From contig NZ_FMHI01000011.1 in NCBI RefSeq assembly GCF_900090145.1, positions 62,001 to 126,000 on the forward strand: 64,000 bases of DNA, in the 5' to 3' direction. The notes beneath the pieces were generated by a model that saw only the letters and a list, made by a program, of their open reading frames with translations, searched no databases and was not told the DNA's origin. The translations under genes and the position numbers were made by a program. Below are positions 46,761 to 54,311 of this stretch, in pieces; the stretch's first letter is position 1; every line of letters begins with the position of its first letter. This stretch comes from Streptomyces sp. WMMB 322. GTDB taxonomy: Bacteria > Actinomycetota > Actinomycetes > Streptomycetales > Streptomycetaceae.

Positions 46761-46790
46761 GTTCTAGCCGCGCCCGGAGCGGGCCGTCAA
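46761..46790 (-). promoter_or_regulatory. Promoter of the CUT2 operon, probably leaderless
   Basis: Minus-strand TTGACG (46790-46785), an 18-nt spacer and TAGAAC (46766-46761) end 7 nt before the ATG, so transcription should start at or next to the start codon. Confidence 0.55.
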
Positions 46791-46794
46791 TACT

Positions 46795-46806
46795 TTGTCC
46801 GAACAT
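46795..46806. promoter_or_regulatory. GntR-type operator, site 1
   Basis: TTGTCCGAACAT matches the TTGTCC-NNN-ACAA pattern with one change, 4 bp upstream of the -35 box of the CUT2 operon. Confidence 0.5.
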
Positions 46807-46818
46807 TCTCCATGAGAG

Positions 46819-46832
46819 TTTGTCCGAACAAA
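46819..46832. promoter_or_regulatory. GntR-type operator, site 2
   Basis: TTTGTCCGAACAAA, a near-palindrome centred 25 bp from site 1 and matching the two sites before the divergent dehydrogenase gene. Confidence 0.6.
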
Positions 46833-46913
46833 GTGTCCGCGCTTCTCCGGCTCCGGTCCTGCCTGCGACGGCAGGCGCCGGGAGCGACGGAGACCTGGCG
46901 GCGGGTTCCCGGC

Positions 46914-47672
46914 TCAGGACCGCACGAGCAGCTGGAAGTCGAACGCGTAGCGCGAGGCCCGGTAGAGGTGCGAGGCGTACTCGACTGGACGGCCCGTGTC
47001 GTCGAAGGTCGTGCGCTCCATGGTCAGCAGCGGCGCCCCCGCATCCTCCCCCAGCAGCTTCGCCTCCTCCGCGGTGGCGGCCCGGGCGCCGACGGACTGG
47101 CGCGCACTGTGCAGCGTGACGCCGAGACCCCTCATCAGCCGGTAGAGGCCCGTCGACTCCAGCTCCTCGCCGCTCTCCCCCTGGAGCAGGTCGCCGGGCA
47201 GATGGTTGCGGAGGAAGGCCATGGGCTCGCCGTGGGTCAGGCGGAGCCGCTCCACGCGCCGCACCTGGGCACCCTGGGGGACGGAGAGCGCGGCGGCCAC
47301 CTCGGCCGTGGCCTCCTCCTTCTCGTACATCAGCAGCTGCGTGGCCGGGCGCTGGCCGGCGGCCTCCAGATCGTCGTAGAGGCTGCTCAGCTCCAGCGGA
47401 CGCCGGACCTGGGAGTGCACGACCTGGGTTCCGATGCCGCGGCGGCGCACCAACAGGCCCTTGTCGACCAGCGACTGGATGGCCTGGCGCACCGTGGGAC
47501 GGGACAGACCGAGCCGCCCCGCGAGCTCGATCTCGTTTCCGAGCAGGCTGCCGGGGGAGAGCTTGCCGCGTTCGATGGCGGTCTCGAGCTGCTGGGCGAG
47601 CTGGAAGTACAGCGGGACGGGACTGCTGCGGTCCACGCTGAACTCGAGGTCCACGGGATCATTCTTGGCCAC
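46914..47672 (-). CDS. GntR/HutC-family transcriptional regulator
   Basis: A 252-residue regulator. A winged helix-turn-helix (VPLYFQLAQQLETAIERG, LGLSRPTVRQAIQSLVDKGLL, RRGIGTQVV) precedes a UTRA ligand-binding domain with YEKEEATAEVAAAL and ERLRLTHGEPMAFLRNHLP. It probably represses both the CUT2 operon and the divergent dehydrogenase gene through the four TTGTCC-type sites and is released by the transported sugar or a derivative. GTG 47672 lacks a ribosome-binding site and TACGCT lies 6 nt upstream, so the message may be leaderless; GTG 47702 is an alternative. Confidence 0.87.
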   Translation of the reverse strand: MAKNDPVDLEFSVDRSSPVPLYFQLAQQLETAIERGKLSPGSLLGNEIELAGRLGLSRPTVRQAIQSLVDKGLLVRRRGIGTQVVHSQVRRPLELSSLYDDLEAAGQRPATQLLMYEKEEATAEVAAALSVPQGAQVRRVERLRLTHGEPMAFLRNHLPGDLLQGESGEELESTGLYRLMRGLGVTLHSARQSVGARAATAEEAKLLGEDAGAPLLTMERTTFDDTGRPVEYASHLYRASRYAFDFQLLVRS

Positions 47673-47720
47673 GGGGGGAGCGTAGTGCGCGGGGCCGTCC
47701 ACCGGAAGGCGTAAGTTCGG

Positions 47721-47732
47721 TTGTCCGGACAA
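47721..47732. promoter_or_regulatory. GntR-type operator, site 3
   Basis: TTGTCCGGACAA is a perfect 12-bp palindrome in the GntR-dehydrogenase intergenic region. Confidence 0.65.
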
Positions 47733-47772
47733 AGCGGACCGTGACCCGGCGGTCTCCCCGTGGTTCGTCCAA

Positions 47773-47784
47773 TTGTCCTGACAA
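47773..47784. promoter_or_regulatory. GntR-type operator, site 4
   Basis: TTGTCCTGACAA, arms TTGTC/GACAA, ends 4 bp upstream of the TTGACA box of the dehydrogenase promoter, the same spacing as site 1. Confidence 0.65.
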
Positions 47785-47788
47785 AGTA

Positions 47789-47817
47789 TTGACAGCTCTC
47801 GAAGCGGCAAGCGAACG
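47789..47817 (+). promoter_or_regulatory. Promoter of the dehydrogenase gene, probably leaderless
   Basis: TTGACA (47789-47794) lies 36 bp before the ATG, nearly the same distance as TTGACG before the CUT2 operon ATG (37 bp). The -10 element (around 47812-47820) is weak. No ribosome-binding site precedes the start codon. Confidence 0.5.
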
Positions 47818-47824
47818 TACCCAC

Positions 47825-48823
47825 ATGCGCATCGGACTCATCGGCACCGGCCGGATCGGCACCTTCCACGCCCGCACCCTCGTCGCCGAACCCGAGGTGA
47901 GCGAACTGCTCGTCACCGACGTCGACGCCCCTCGCGCCGCCGAGGTGGCCGGGGACCTCGGAGCGACCCACGCCCCCTCCCCCGAAGAACTCCTCTCCCG
48001 CGACCTCGACGCCGTGGTGATCGCTTCGGCGACCGCCTCGCACGCGGGCCTGATCCAGGCGGCGGCCGGACGCGGTCTGCCCGTCTTCTGCGAGAAGCCG
48101 ATCGCGCTCGACCTGCCCGGCACGACGGCCGCCCTGCGCACCGTCGACGAGGCAGGAACCCTGCTGCAGATCGGCTTCATGCGCCGCTTCGACGCCGGGT
48201 ACGTGGCGGCGCGCGCCGCCGTGCACTCCGGCTCGCTCGGCCGGCTGCACACCGTCCGGGCAGCCACCTCCGACCCGGCACCGCCGCCGGCCGCCTACAT
48301 CCCGCTCTCCGGCGGCCTCTACCGCGACTGCCTCGTGCACGACTTCGACGCCCTGCGCTGGGTCACGGGCCGTGAGGTGCTCTCGGTGTACGCGGCCGGC
48401 TCGGACGCGGGCCCGGAGATGTTCCGCGACGCCGGTGACGTCGACACTGCCGCCGTGCTGCTCACACTGGACGACGGCGTGCTGTGCACGGCGACGGCCA
48501 CCCGCGTCAACGGCGCCGGATACGACGTGCGCATGGAAGTCGCGGGCGAGAAGGACCAGATCGCCGTGGGCCTCGACGCCCGTACGCCGCTGACGTCCGT
48601 CGAGCCGGCGGCGACGCCGTCCAAGGGCACCCCCTGGCCCGGCTTCCTGGAGCGGTTCGCCCCGGCGTACGAGTCCGAACTCGCCGCGTTCGTGCGGGCG
48701 GTGCGGGGGGAGGCGCCCAACCCCTGCGACGGACATGAGGCGCTGGCAGCGCTGCGCATCGCCGAGGCGTGCGAGCTCTCACGCCTCGAGAAGCGTCCGG
48801 TGGCGGTGGCGGAGCTGGCCTGA
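47825..48823 (+). CDS. Gfo/Idh/MocA-family dehydrogenase (inositol-2-dehydrogenase-like)
   Basis: A 332-residue NAD(P)-dependent oxidoreductase. The N-terminal Rossmann motif is RIGLIGTGRIGTFHA, followed by the family EKP motif (FCEKPIALDL) and the C-terminal domain with GGLYRDCLVHDFDALRWVTGR, which carries the catalytic-region Asp/His. Its closest family resemblance is to myo-inositol 2-dehydrogenase. Control by the same operators as the CUT2 importer supports oxidation of the imported polyol or sugar. The ATG has no ribosome-binding site. Confidence 0.88.
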   Translation: MRIGLIGTGRIGTFHARTLVAEPEVSELLVTDVDAPRAAEVAGDLGATHAPSPEELLSRDLDAVVIASATASHAGLIQAAAGRGLPVFCEKPIALDLPGTTAALRTVDEAGTLLQIGFMRRFDAGYVAARAAVHSGSLGRLHTVRAATSDPAPPPAAYIPLSGGLYRDCLVHDFDALRWVTGREVLSVYAAGSDAGPEMFRDAGDVDTAAVLLTLDDGVLCTATATRVNGAGYDVRMEVAGEKDQIAVGLDARTPLTSVEPAATPSKGTPWPGFLERFAPAYESELAAFVRAVRGEAPNPCDGHEALAALRIAEACELSRLEKRPVAVAELA

Positions 48824-48825
48824 GG

Positions 48826-48858
48826 GGCGGGCCGGGCAGTGCTTCCGCCCGGCCCGCC
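48826..48858. terminator. Strong hairpin terminator between convergent genes
   Basis: GGCGGGCCGGGC (48826-48837) pairs perfectly with GCCCGGCCCGCC (48847-48858) around a 9-nt loop, starting 2 bases after the dehydrogenase stop and 20 bp from the VOC stop on the other strand. Confidence 0.7.
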
Positions 48859-48878
48859 GGCCGGTGCCGGAGAGCCCC

Positions 48879-49225
48879 TCAGCGATGGGTCAGCACATTG
48901 ACCACGCGCCCGTTCGGATCCCTGACGAAGAAGCGGCGCACGCCCCACTCCTCGTCCTGCAAGGGGTGCACGATCTGCGCGCCACTGTCGACGACGGCCG
49001 CGTAGACCGCGTCCACGTCCTCCACCTCGACGCTCATGTCGGGCTCGACGGGCGCGGTTTCGTCGCGACTCATGACGATGACCTGCGCCGTGGGGTTGTC
49101 GGGGGACGCGAGCGTCATCACCCAGCCCAGGTTCATCACCTCCTCCAGGCCGAGCAGCCCTAGAAGTCGCGGCTGTCCTCCATGGCCTCGGTGCGGATGT
49201 CGGGTACGACGCGGCGGACGGACAT
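48879..49225 (-). pseudogene. Frameshifted VOC/glyoxalase-family gene
   Basis: From ATG 49225 (GGGGAG 5 nt upstream) the frame reads MSVRRVVPDIRTEAMEDSRDF and then meets a stop near 49161. Similarity resumes at once in another frame with GLLGLEEVMNLGWVMTLASP and continues to VNVLTHR at 48879. The two parts together are one complete VOC protein of about 115 residues; a net loss of about four bases near 49160 explains the break. The gene is either inactivated or carries a sequencing error. Further residues (VEVEDVDAVYAAVVDSGAQ, WGVRRFFVRDPNGR) are typical of the family. Confidence 0.75.
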
Positions 49226-49574
49226 CGAAGCTCCCCTGGATCGGCCGGCCGGGACGGCCGGAGACGGATGTCCGGACACTGGGTCCGGCGGATCTTTTGG
49301 GCCCGGCGCGCCTGGGGTCCGCACCCGGATCGGCCGGACAGTCACGCGAGCGACGGCCACCGATCGGCGGGCAGCGCGATGACGCCCCTCCCCTGCGCCC
49401 TGCGCCCTGCGCCCTGCGCCCTGCGCCCTGCGAGACTGTCACGCGTCCACGGCCTTCGCACTCCGCCCGACCGCGCTCGGACGGCTGGTAAGCACACCGC
49501 CCGGCCGCGAAAGCCCACGCACCCGTTCCGGCGATCGGCCGGTCCGGACGCACTCGCAGCGGAAGGCAGCCGGC
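49226..49574. other. Intergenic region between VOC gene and hydroxyacid dehydrogenase
   Basis: A 349-bp divergent spacer holding the 7-bp repeat at 49391-49432 and presumably the promoters of both neighbours. No coding sequence with recognisable features was seen. Confidence 0.5.
49391..49432. repeat. Tandem repeat, six 7-bp units
   Basis: CCCTGCG occurs six times head to tail without change. It lies outside genes, about 140 bp upstream of the hydroxyacid dehydrogenase. Likely a slippage product with variable copy number. Confidence 0.85.
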
Positions 49575-50579
49575 ATGACCGACGAGATCCCCGAGCCTGT
49601 GATCGTCCTCGACCTGGCCCCGTCGCTGGAACAGAGCCTCTTCGACGCGGAGTCGCTCGCACGGCTGGAAGCCCTGGGCACCGTCACGCGCACCACTCCG
49701 GGCGTGGAAGGTGACGCGGAACGGCGGCTGCAGGCCGATGTTCTGGTCACCGGCTGGGGATCGTCGCCCCTGCCCTCCCGCCGGGGCGACGCGTGGCGGC
49801 TGCGGTTCATCGCACACAGCGCCGGCACCGTGCGGCACCTCGTGCCCAAGTCCCTGCTGTCGGACGGGATCAGGCTCACCCATGCCTCGGCGGCCATGGC
49901 GCGTTCCGTCGCCGAGACCGCTCTCTGGTTCACGATCGGCCAGTTGCGCTCGATGCACGGCGTCGAGCAGGCGATGCGGCAGCGGCACGATTGGGAGCTG
50001 GCGCGGTCGCCCGGCCTCGGACGCACCGTCGCCGGCACCCGCATCGGCGTGATCGGCGCGAGCAGGGTCGGGCGGGTCTACATCGAACTGGTCCGCGCGC
50101 TGGGTGCCGCCGTCGCCGTCCACGACCCGTACCTGTCGGACGAGGAGGCCCGTCGACTGGACGTGGTCGCCACGCCGTTGGAGACGCTGCTGCGCACGTG
50201 CTCCGTCGTCGTGCTGCACGCTCCCGTGACCGACGAGACACGCGGCATGCTCGGCGCGGAGCGGCTGGCGATGATGCCGGACGGCGGCATCCTGGTGAAC
50301 ACGGCACGCTCCGCGCTCTGCGACACGGCCGCGCTGACGGCGGAGCTGCGGCAGGGGCGGCTGAGCGCATCGCTCGACGTCTTCGACGACGAACCCCTGC
50401 CCGCGGACAGCGAGTTGTGGGACCTGCCGAACGTCGTCCTCACCCCGCACATCGCCGGTGCCACGCACCACTCGTACAGCGGCCAGGGCCGGATCGTCAT
50501 CGACGAGACCGAGGCATATCTCCGGGGGCGTCCGCTCGCGCATGAGATCCACGCGTCGGAGTACGACCGCCTCGCCTGA
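49575..50579 (+). CDS. D-isomer-specific 2-hydroxyacid dehydrogenase family protein
   Basis: A 334-residue NAD-dependent dehydrogenase. The nucleotide-binding motif is a variant, GVIGASRVGR, followed by the NAD-selecting Asp in VHDPYL. Catalytic residues are the Arg in NTARSALCD, Glu in DDEPLPA and His in LTPHIAGATHHS. Substrate unknown; phosphoglycerate-, glycerate- and phosphonate-type enzymes share these features. GAAGG lies 7 nt before the ATG. The remnant of an NTF2-like gene follows it. Confidence 0.87.
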   Translation: MTDEIPEPVIVLDLAPSLEQSLFDAESLARLEALGTVTRTTPGVEGDAERRLQADVLVTGWGSSPLPSRRGDAWRLRFIAHSAGTVRHLVPKSLLSDGIRLTHASAAMARSVAETALWFTIGQLRSMHGVEQAMRQRHDWELARSPGLGRTVAGTRIGVIGASRVGRVYIELVRALGAAVAVHDPYLSDEEARRLDVVATPLETLLRTCSVVVLHAPVTDETRGMLGAERLAMMPDGGILVNTARSALCDTAALTAELRQGRLSASLDVFDDEPLPADSELWDLPNVVLTPHIAGATHHSYSGQGRIVIDETEAYLRGRPLAHEIHASEYDRLA

Positions 50580-50600
50580 GCGGCGGCCGCGAGCCGTACC

Positions 50601-50770
50601 ACTGACGGCCTGCGCATCGTGGACGCGATGATGGTGTCCATCTACTGGGACCAGGCCTCCGTCCTCATGCAGACCGGCCTGCTGAACGCCAGGACGGCGG
50701 CGGGCCTGCCCGTCGCCGTCGACCAGCGCGGCACCCTCACCGACGGTCCGCCGAATCAACTCGCCGGACG
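50601..50770 (+). pseudogene. C-terminal remnant of an NTF2/SnoaL-like gene
   Basis: In frame from 50601 the translation TDGLRIVDAMMVSIYWDQASVLMQTGLL matches, as I recall it, the C-terminal block of NTF2-like/ester-cyclase-type proteins (IYWDQASVL is characteristic). Everything upstream of it is missing: 22 bp earlier is the stop of the dehydrogenase. The frame runs on into low-complexity sequence, so the original stop also seems lost. Residues after GLL are unlike the family. Confidence 0.55.
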
Positions 50771-50830
50771 GACCAGGGCAAGGGGCGACCGAGCGGAACC
50801 GCCACACCGCAGACGCGCGGGACCGGCGGA

Positions 50831-51613
50831 TCAAGCGACGCGGGCCAGAAGCTGGAAGATCTTCGCCGTGTGCGGGTACGGATGGCGGTCGGTCATCGCC
50901 AGCTCCAGCGCCTCCAGCGCGGCGTAGAACTCCGGTTCGTGCTTGCGGGAGTCGTCGGTGATGTGATCGTTGACGTTGCGGATTCCGCAGTGCTCGATAC
51001 CGGTGCAACCCGCCTCGGCCATCAGCGGGATGATCTCCTCGGCGGTGTGGAGGGTCAATTCGGTCCCGAAGGTCTCGCCGTGCGTCGTGCGCCGGTCCAG
51101 GGCACCGAGCGCGGCTGCCGGGTCCAGCGAGCGCACCGCGAGGCCGAGCGCCGTGGCGTGGCGGTTGATCGCCATGACCGACAGGACGCCGCCGTCGCGT
51201 ACGAGCGAGGCCGCGGTGCGGAGCGCGGGCGCCGGATCGTCCAGGTACTGGAGGAGGTTGTGGCAGAGCACCACGTCGTAGCGGCGGGCGGTCACGGACC
51301 CGGGCAGTTCGAAGACGTCGGCCTCCACGGTGATCAGCCGCTCTCCGGCGCCCTCCCCCTCCGCGCGTTCGCGCGCCGCAGCGAGCATGCCCGGGGAGAA
51401 GTCGGCGATGGTCACGTGGTGTCCGCGCCGCAGCAGCGGCAGCGCGTCACCCCCGTCGGCCCCGGCGAGGTCCAGCACCCGCAACGGCCCGGGGCCGAGC
51501 TCCTCCAGCCTCCGCCGAAGGTTGAACTCGGCGAGCGTGTACCGCAGTCGGCCCCAGGGGCTCTGTTGCCACTCGCGCCACGAGTCGAGGGCTGCGTCGA
51601 ACGGTCCTGGCAC
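50831..51613 (-). CDS. SAM-dependent class I methyltransferase
   Basis: A 260-residue class I methyltransferase. Motif I is LRVLDLAGADGGDALPL, followed by an acidic residue after strand 2 (VTIADFSPGML), EADVFELP, and the VVLCHNLLQYLDDP post-I block. The methyl acceptor is unknown. It starts at GTG 51613, with GGAG 11 nt upstream; GTG 51622 would add three residues but sits very close to the same site. Confidence 0.85.
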   Translation of the reverse strand: MPGPFDAALDSWREWQQSPWGRLRYTLAEFNLRRRLEELGPGPLRVLDLAGADGGDALPLLRRGHHVTIADFSPGMLAAARERAEGEGAGERLITVEADVFELPGSVTARRYDVVLCHNLLQYLDDPAPALRTAASLVRDGGVLSVMAINRHATALGLAVRSLDPAAALGALDRRTTHGETFGTELTLHTAEEIIPLMAEAGCTGIEHCGIRNVNDHITDDSRKHEPEFYAALEALELAMTDRHPYPHTAKIFQLLARVA

Positions 51614-51785
51614 CGACGTCACTTCTCCTCGGGCTCGAAACGGCGGGTGACGTGTGAACGGGCCGCTGTCCGCACAAGTGCCGGCCGGGCCGGAAACCCG
51701 ACGCCCGGGGCAGACCGGCTCGCCGCCGTGGGCCTTCCGCCGTTGCGCGGTCGTCCGGGGCCGACAGCCCGAACCGGCCCCGCGC

Positions 51786-52334
51786 TCAGGGCTGTCGGGC
51801 CGAGTCGGCCGCGTCCGCCGGATCTGTCGCATCCGCAGGGTCCAGCAGCTTCACCATGAATGTGCAGGCGTCGGCGACACGGTGGGTGAGGCCGGCGCTG
51901 TCCTCGTAGGAGCCGCAGTCGAGGTAGGGAGTCGAGTCGCGGTAGCCGAGCCGCTTGTACAGGTCGTGCGTGCGCGGGTTGTTCTTCTCCACGCCCACGC
52001 CGACCTTGACGCGGCCCCGCGCGAGCACGAGCCGCTCGGCGGCCTCGATGAGCGCGGTGCCGACGCACTGCGAGCGCAGCGCCTCCGGCCAGAGGCCGAG
52101 ACCGCTGATCTCGGAGCAGTCGGGGTGCACGGCCCTGACCTCCGGCGCCTGGCAGCCCTCCCAGAGGACGTCGCAGCTGCCGACGGGCAGTCCGTCGCGC
52201 CATGCGATGAGGAAGGTGGCGGCACCCTCGCGGTGCCGTCGGAAGCGGGAGGCGTGGTCGCAGGCAGCGCCGGGCGAGGGCATGTGCTCTTCGAGCAATG
52301 CCACGTCCGCTTCCCGGCATTCCCTGATGTGCAT
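51786..52334 (-). CDS. GNAT-family N-acetyltransferase
   Basis: A 182-residue acetyltransferase. The acyl-CoA site is the region SQCVGTALIEAAERLVLARG, followed by VEKNNPRTHDLYKRLGYRD, the classic motif B. Substrate unknown. The C-terminus carries a DPADATDPADAADSARQP tail of low complexity. ATG 52334 matches MHIREC openings of the family; GTG 52340 is also possible. No clear ribosome-binding site. Confidence 0.82.
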   Translation of the reverse strand: MHIRECREADVALLEEHMPSPGAACDHASRFRRHREGAATFLIAWRDGLPVGSCDVLWEGCQAPEVRAVHPDCSEISGLGLWPEALRSQCVGTALIEAAERLVLARGRVKVGVGVEKNNPRTHDLYKRLGYRDSTPYLDCGSYEDSAGLTHRVADACTFMVKLLDPADATDPADAADSARQP

Positions 52335-52466
52335 TGGCACAGACTAGATTCTTCTTGTGCCGTTCAGGTGGGGGTTCGGAAGTCATGTGAGGCGGAACAT
52401 GCGGCTCCGGCACAGCCGCGGCCCGCGGACCTGTCGCCGGCCCGCCGCCGAATACGGAGAAAGCGG

Positions 52467-53117
52467 TCAGCGGCCGCGTCTGCGGGACGGGTCGGGGACG
52501 GCCTCCTCCAGCCGCTGCAGCAGGTCCGTGACGCGCTTCACGGTCGCCTCCCGGTCCCCCTTGGTCAGCGCCGAACCCATGCCGCAGGCGACGGCGCCGG
52601 CGGCGATCCACTCGGGGGCGTTCTCGACGGTGACGCCGCCGGTGGGCAGGAGCGGTGCCTGCGGAAGCGCCGCCCGTACGTCCTTGAGCCAGGACGGGTC
52701 GTGGCCGGAGGCGGGGAAGAGCTTGAGCGCGTCGGCGCCGAGTTCCAGAGCCCGCACCATCTCGGTGGGCGTGGCGACGCCGGGGAAGACGGGAACGCCG
52801 TAGCGGTGGCCGGTGCGGATGACGTCCGCGTCAAGCGCGGGTGAGACGAGGAACAGCGCACCTGCGTCGATCGCGGCGCGTGCGGAGGGCGCGTCGAGGA
52901 CGGTGCCGGCGCCGATGACGCACTCCGGCCCGGTCTCGCGGCGCAGGGTGGACACGGCGTCGAGGGCGTAAGGGGTGGTGAGCGAGATCTCCAGGCTGTT
53001 GATGCCCGCGCCGAGGAGCGTGTCCGCCGTCGATGTGACGCCCTCGTAGCCGTCACTGCGGATGATGGCGAACATGCGCTGCTCAAGGGCGGTTCGGGTG
53101 ATCTCCCATCGGTACAC
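52467..53117 (-). CDS. KDPG/KHG aldolase family protein
   Basis: A 216-residue class I aldolase cleaving 2-keto-3-deoxy-6-phosphogluconate (or its galactonate analogue) to pyruvate and glyceraldehyde 3-phosphate. Key residues are Glu in SLEISLTTP and the Schiff-base Lys in ALKLFPASGHDPSWL, with GAGTV and PTGGV phosphate-site blocks. GTG 53117 follows AGAGAGG at 11 nt. The adjacent PfkB kinase supplies the matching upstream step. Confidence 0.9.
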   Translation of the reverse strand: MYRWEITRTALEQRMFAIIRSDGYEGVTSTADTLLGAGINSLEISLTTPYALDAVSTLRRETGPECVIGAGTVLDAPSARAAIDAGALFLVSPALDADVIRTGHRYGVPVFPGVATPTEMVRALELGADALKLFPASGHDPSWLKDVRAALPQAPLLPTGGVTVENAPEWIAAGAVACGMGSALTKGDREATVKRVTDLLQRLEEAVPDPSRRRGR

Positions 53118-53286
53118 GGCTGTGGCCGCCTCTCTTCTGGTCCGGCAGAGCGGCAGCGGTACGGCTGTTGTGGTCCGTTCCCCCGCCACGCTCCGCCCCT
53201 CGCGGTGCGCTCGGTCTGTCGATCGTTCGGTCTTTCGGTCTTCGCTTGGACCTTCTTGTTGCCGCCCTACGGCTCCGTACCCGTGG

Positions 53287-54255
53287 TCAGCGGTGAACGG
53301 AGTCGGCTCCGCCGAGGAACCCCGCCAGGGCGCGGTCCCTGGCGTGGGCCGTGGGCAGCCCGTCGGTGTCGCCCGGCGCCTGCACGACCAGGGCGGCGAC
53401 GCACGCCGCTTCGGCCAGGGCCTCTTCGGGCTTCTTCCCCCGCAGCCAGGCCGAGAGCCAGCCGGCGGCGAACGCGTCGCCCGCGCCCACCGGGTCGCAC
53501 ACGGGAACGTCGAACGGCTCCTGCGTGCACTCCCCGTCCCTTCCGAGGGCGGCCGCCGAGTGGTCACGGCGCTTGACGACGACGGTGCGGGCGCGGCCCA
53601 TCGTCAGCAGTGCCTTCGACGTCTCCTCCGCGCCCCCTCCCAGCAGCAGTTCCAGCTCGTCCTCCCCCGCGATGACGATGTCGGCCTCGCGCAGCAGCGG
53701 GCCGACGGTGCGGATCCAGTCGTGCTCGGTGCCCAGCTTGCGCCGCACGTTCGGGTCGAAGGAGACCGCGGCGCCCGCCTGCCGGGCGCGCTCGACCAGC
53801 GCCCAAGTGGCCTGTGCCGCCGACTCCGAGAGCATGGGCGTGATGCCCGAGACATGCACAACCCGGGCCCCCTCCAGCATCTCGGGGCGGATCTGGTCGG
53901 CGGAGAGCAGCGAAGCGGCGGAGCCGGCGCGGTAGTACTGCACATCGATCACGCGCTGCGCGTGGCTGTCGCGCAGCAGCAGACCGGTGGGCGCATTCGG
54001 GTCCCTCTCGGCGCCGGAGACGTCGACTCCGTCCGCGCGCAGCTCGCGCAGCACGGCCTCGCCGGCGGGGTCGTCGCCGACGCGGCCGATCCAGCGGGCC
54101 CAGTGACCGAGGCGGGCGAGGCCCTGGGCGACGTTGGACTCGGCGCCCGCGACGGAACGGCGGAAGGAGGCCGCGCGGTCGAGCGGCATACCGGGTTCGG
54201 CGAGCATCAACAGCATCGCCTCACCGCAGGTAATGGCCTCCGGTCCGTTTACCAC
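53287..54255 (-). CDS. PfkB-family sugar kinase (2-keto-3-deoxygluconate kinase-like)
   Basis: A 322-residue ribokinase-superfamily kinase. It shows GAESNVAQGLARLG (first PfkB signature) and DPVGAGDAFAAGWL with the catalytic Asp and anion hole. Pairing with KDPG aldolase makes 2-keto-3-deoxygluconate phosphorylation the best guess. GTG 54255 has GGGGAG 6 nt upstream. It lies 56 bp after the ROK repressor gene, 169 bp before the aldolase. Confidence 0.88.
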   Translation of the reverse strand: MVNGPEAITCGEAMLLMLAEPGMPLDRAASFRRSVAGAESNVAQGLARLGHWARWIGRVGDDPAGEAVLRELRADGVDVSGAERDPNAPTGLLLRDSHAQRVIDVQYYRAGSAASLLSADQIRPEMLEGARVVHVSGITPMLSESAAQATWALVERARQAGAAVSFDPNVRRKLGTEHDWIRTVGPLLREADIVIAGEDELELLLGGGAEETSKALLTMGRARTVVVKRRDHSAAALGRDGECTQEPFDVPVCDPVGAGDAFAAGWLSAWLRGKKPEEALAEAACVAALVVQAPGDTDGLPTAHARDRALAGFLGGADSVHR

Positions 54256-54311
54256 CGGTTTCTCCCCACATCTGCCACCAAGGCATCACTCTCAGTGGAG
54301 ACGTTACCCGT

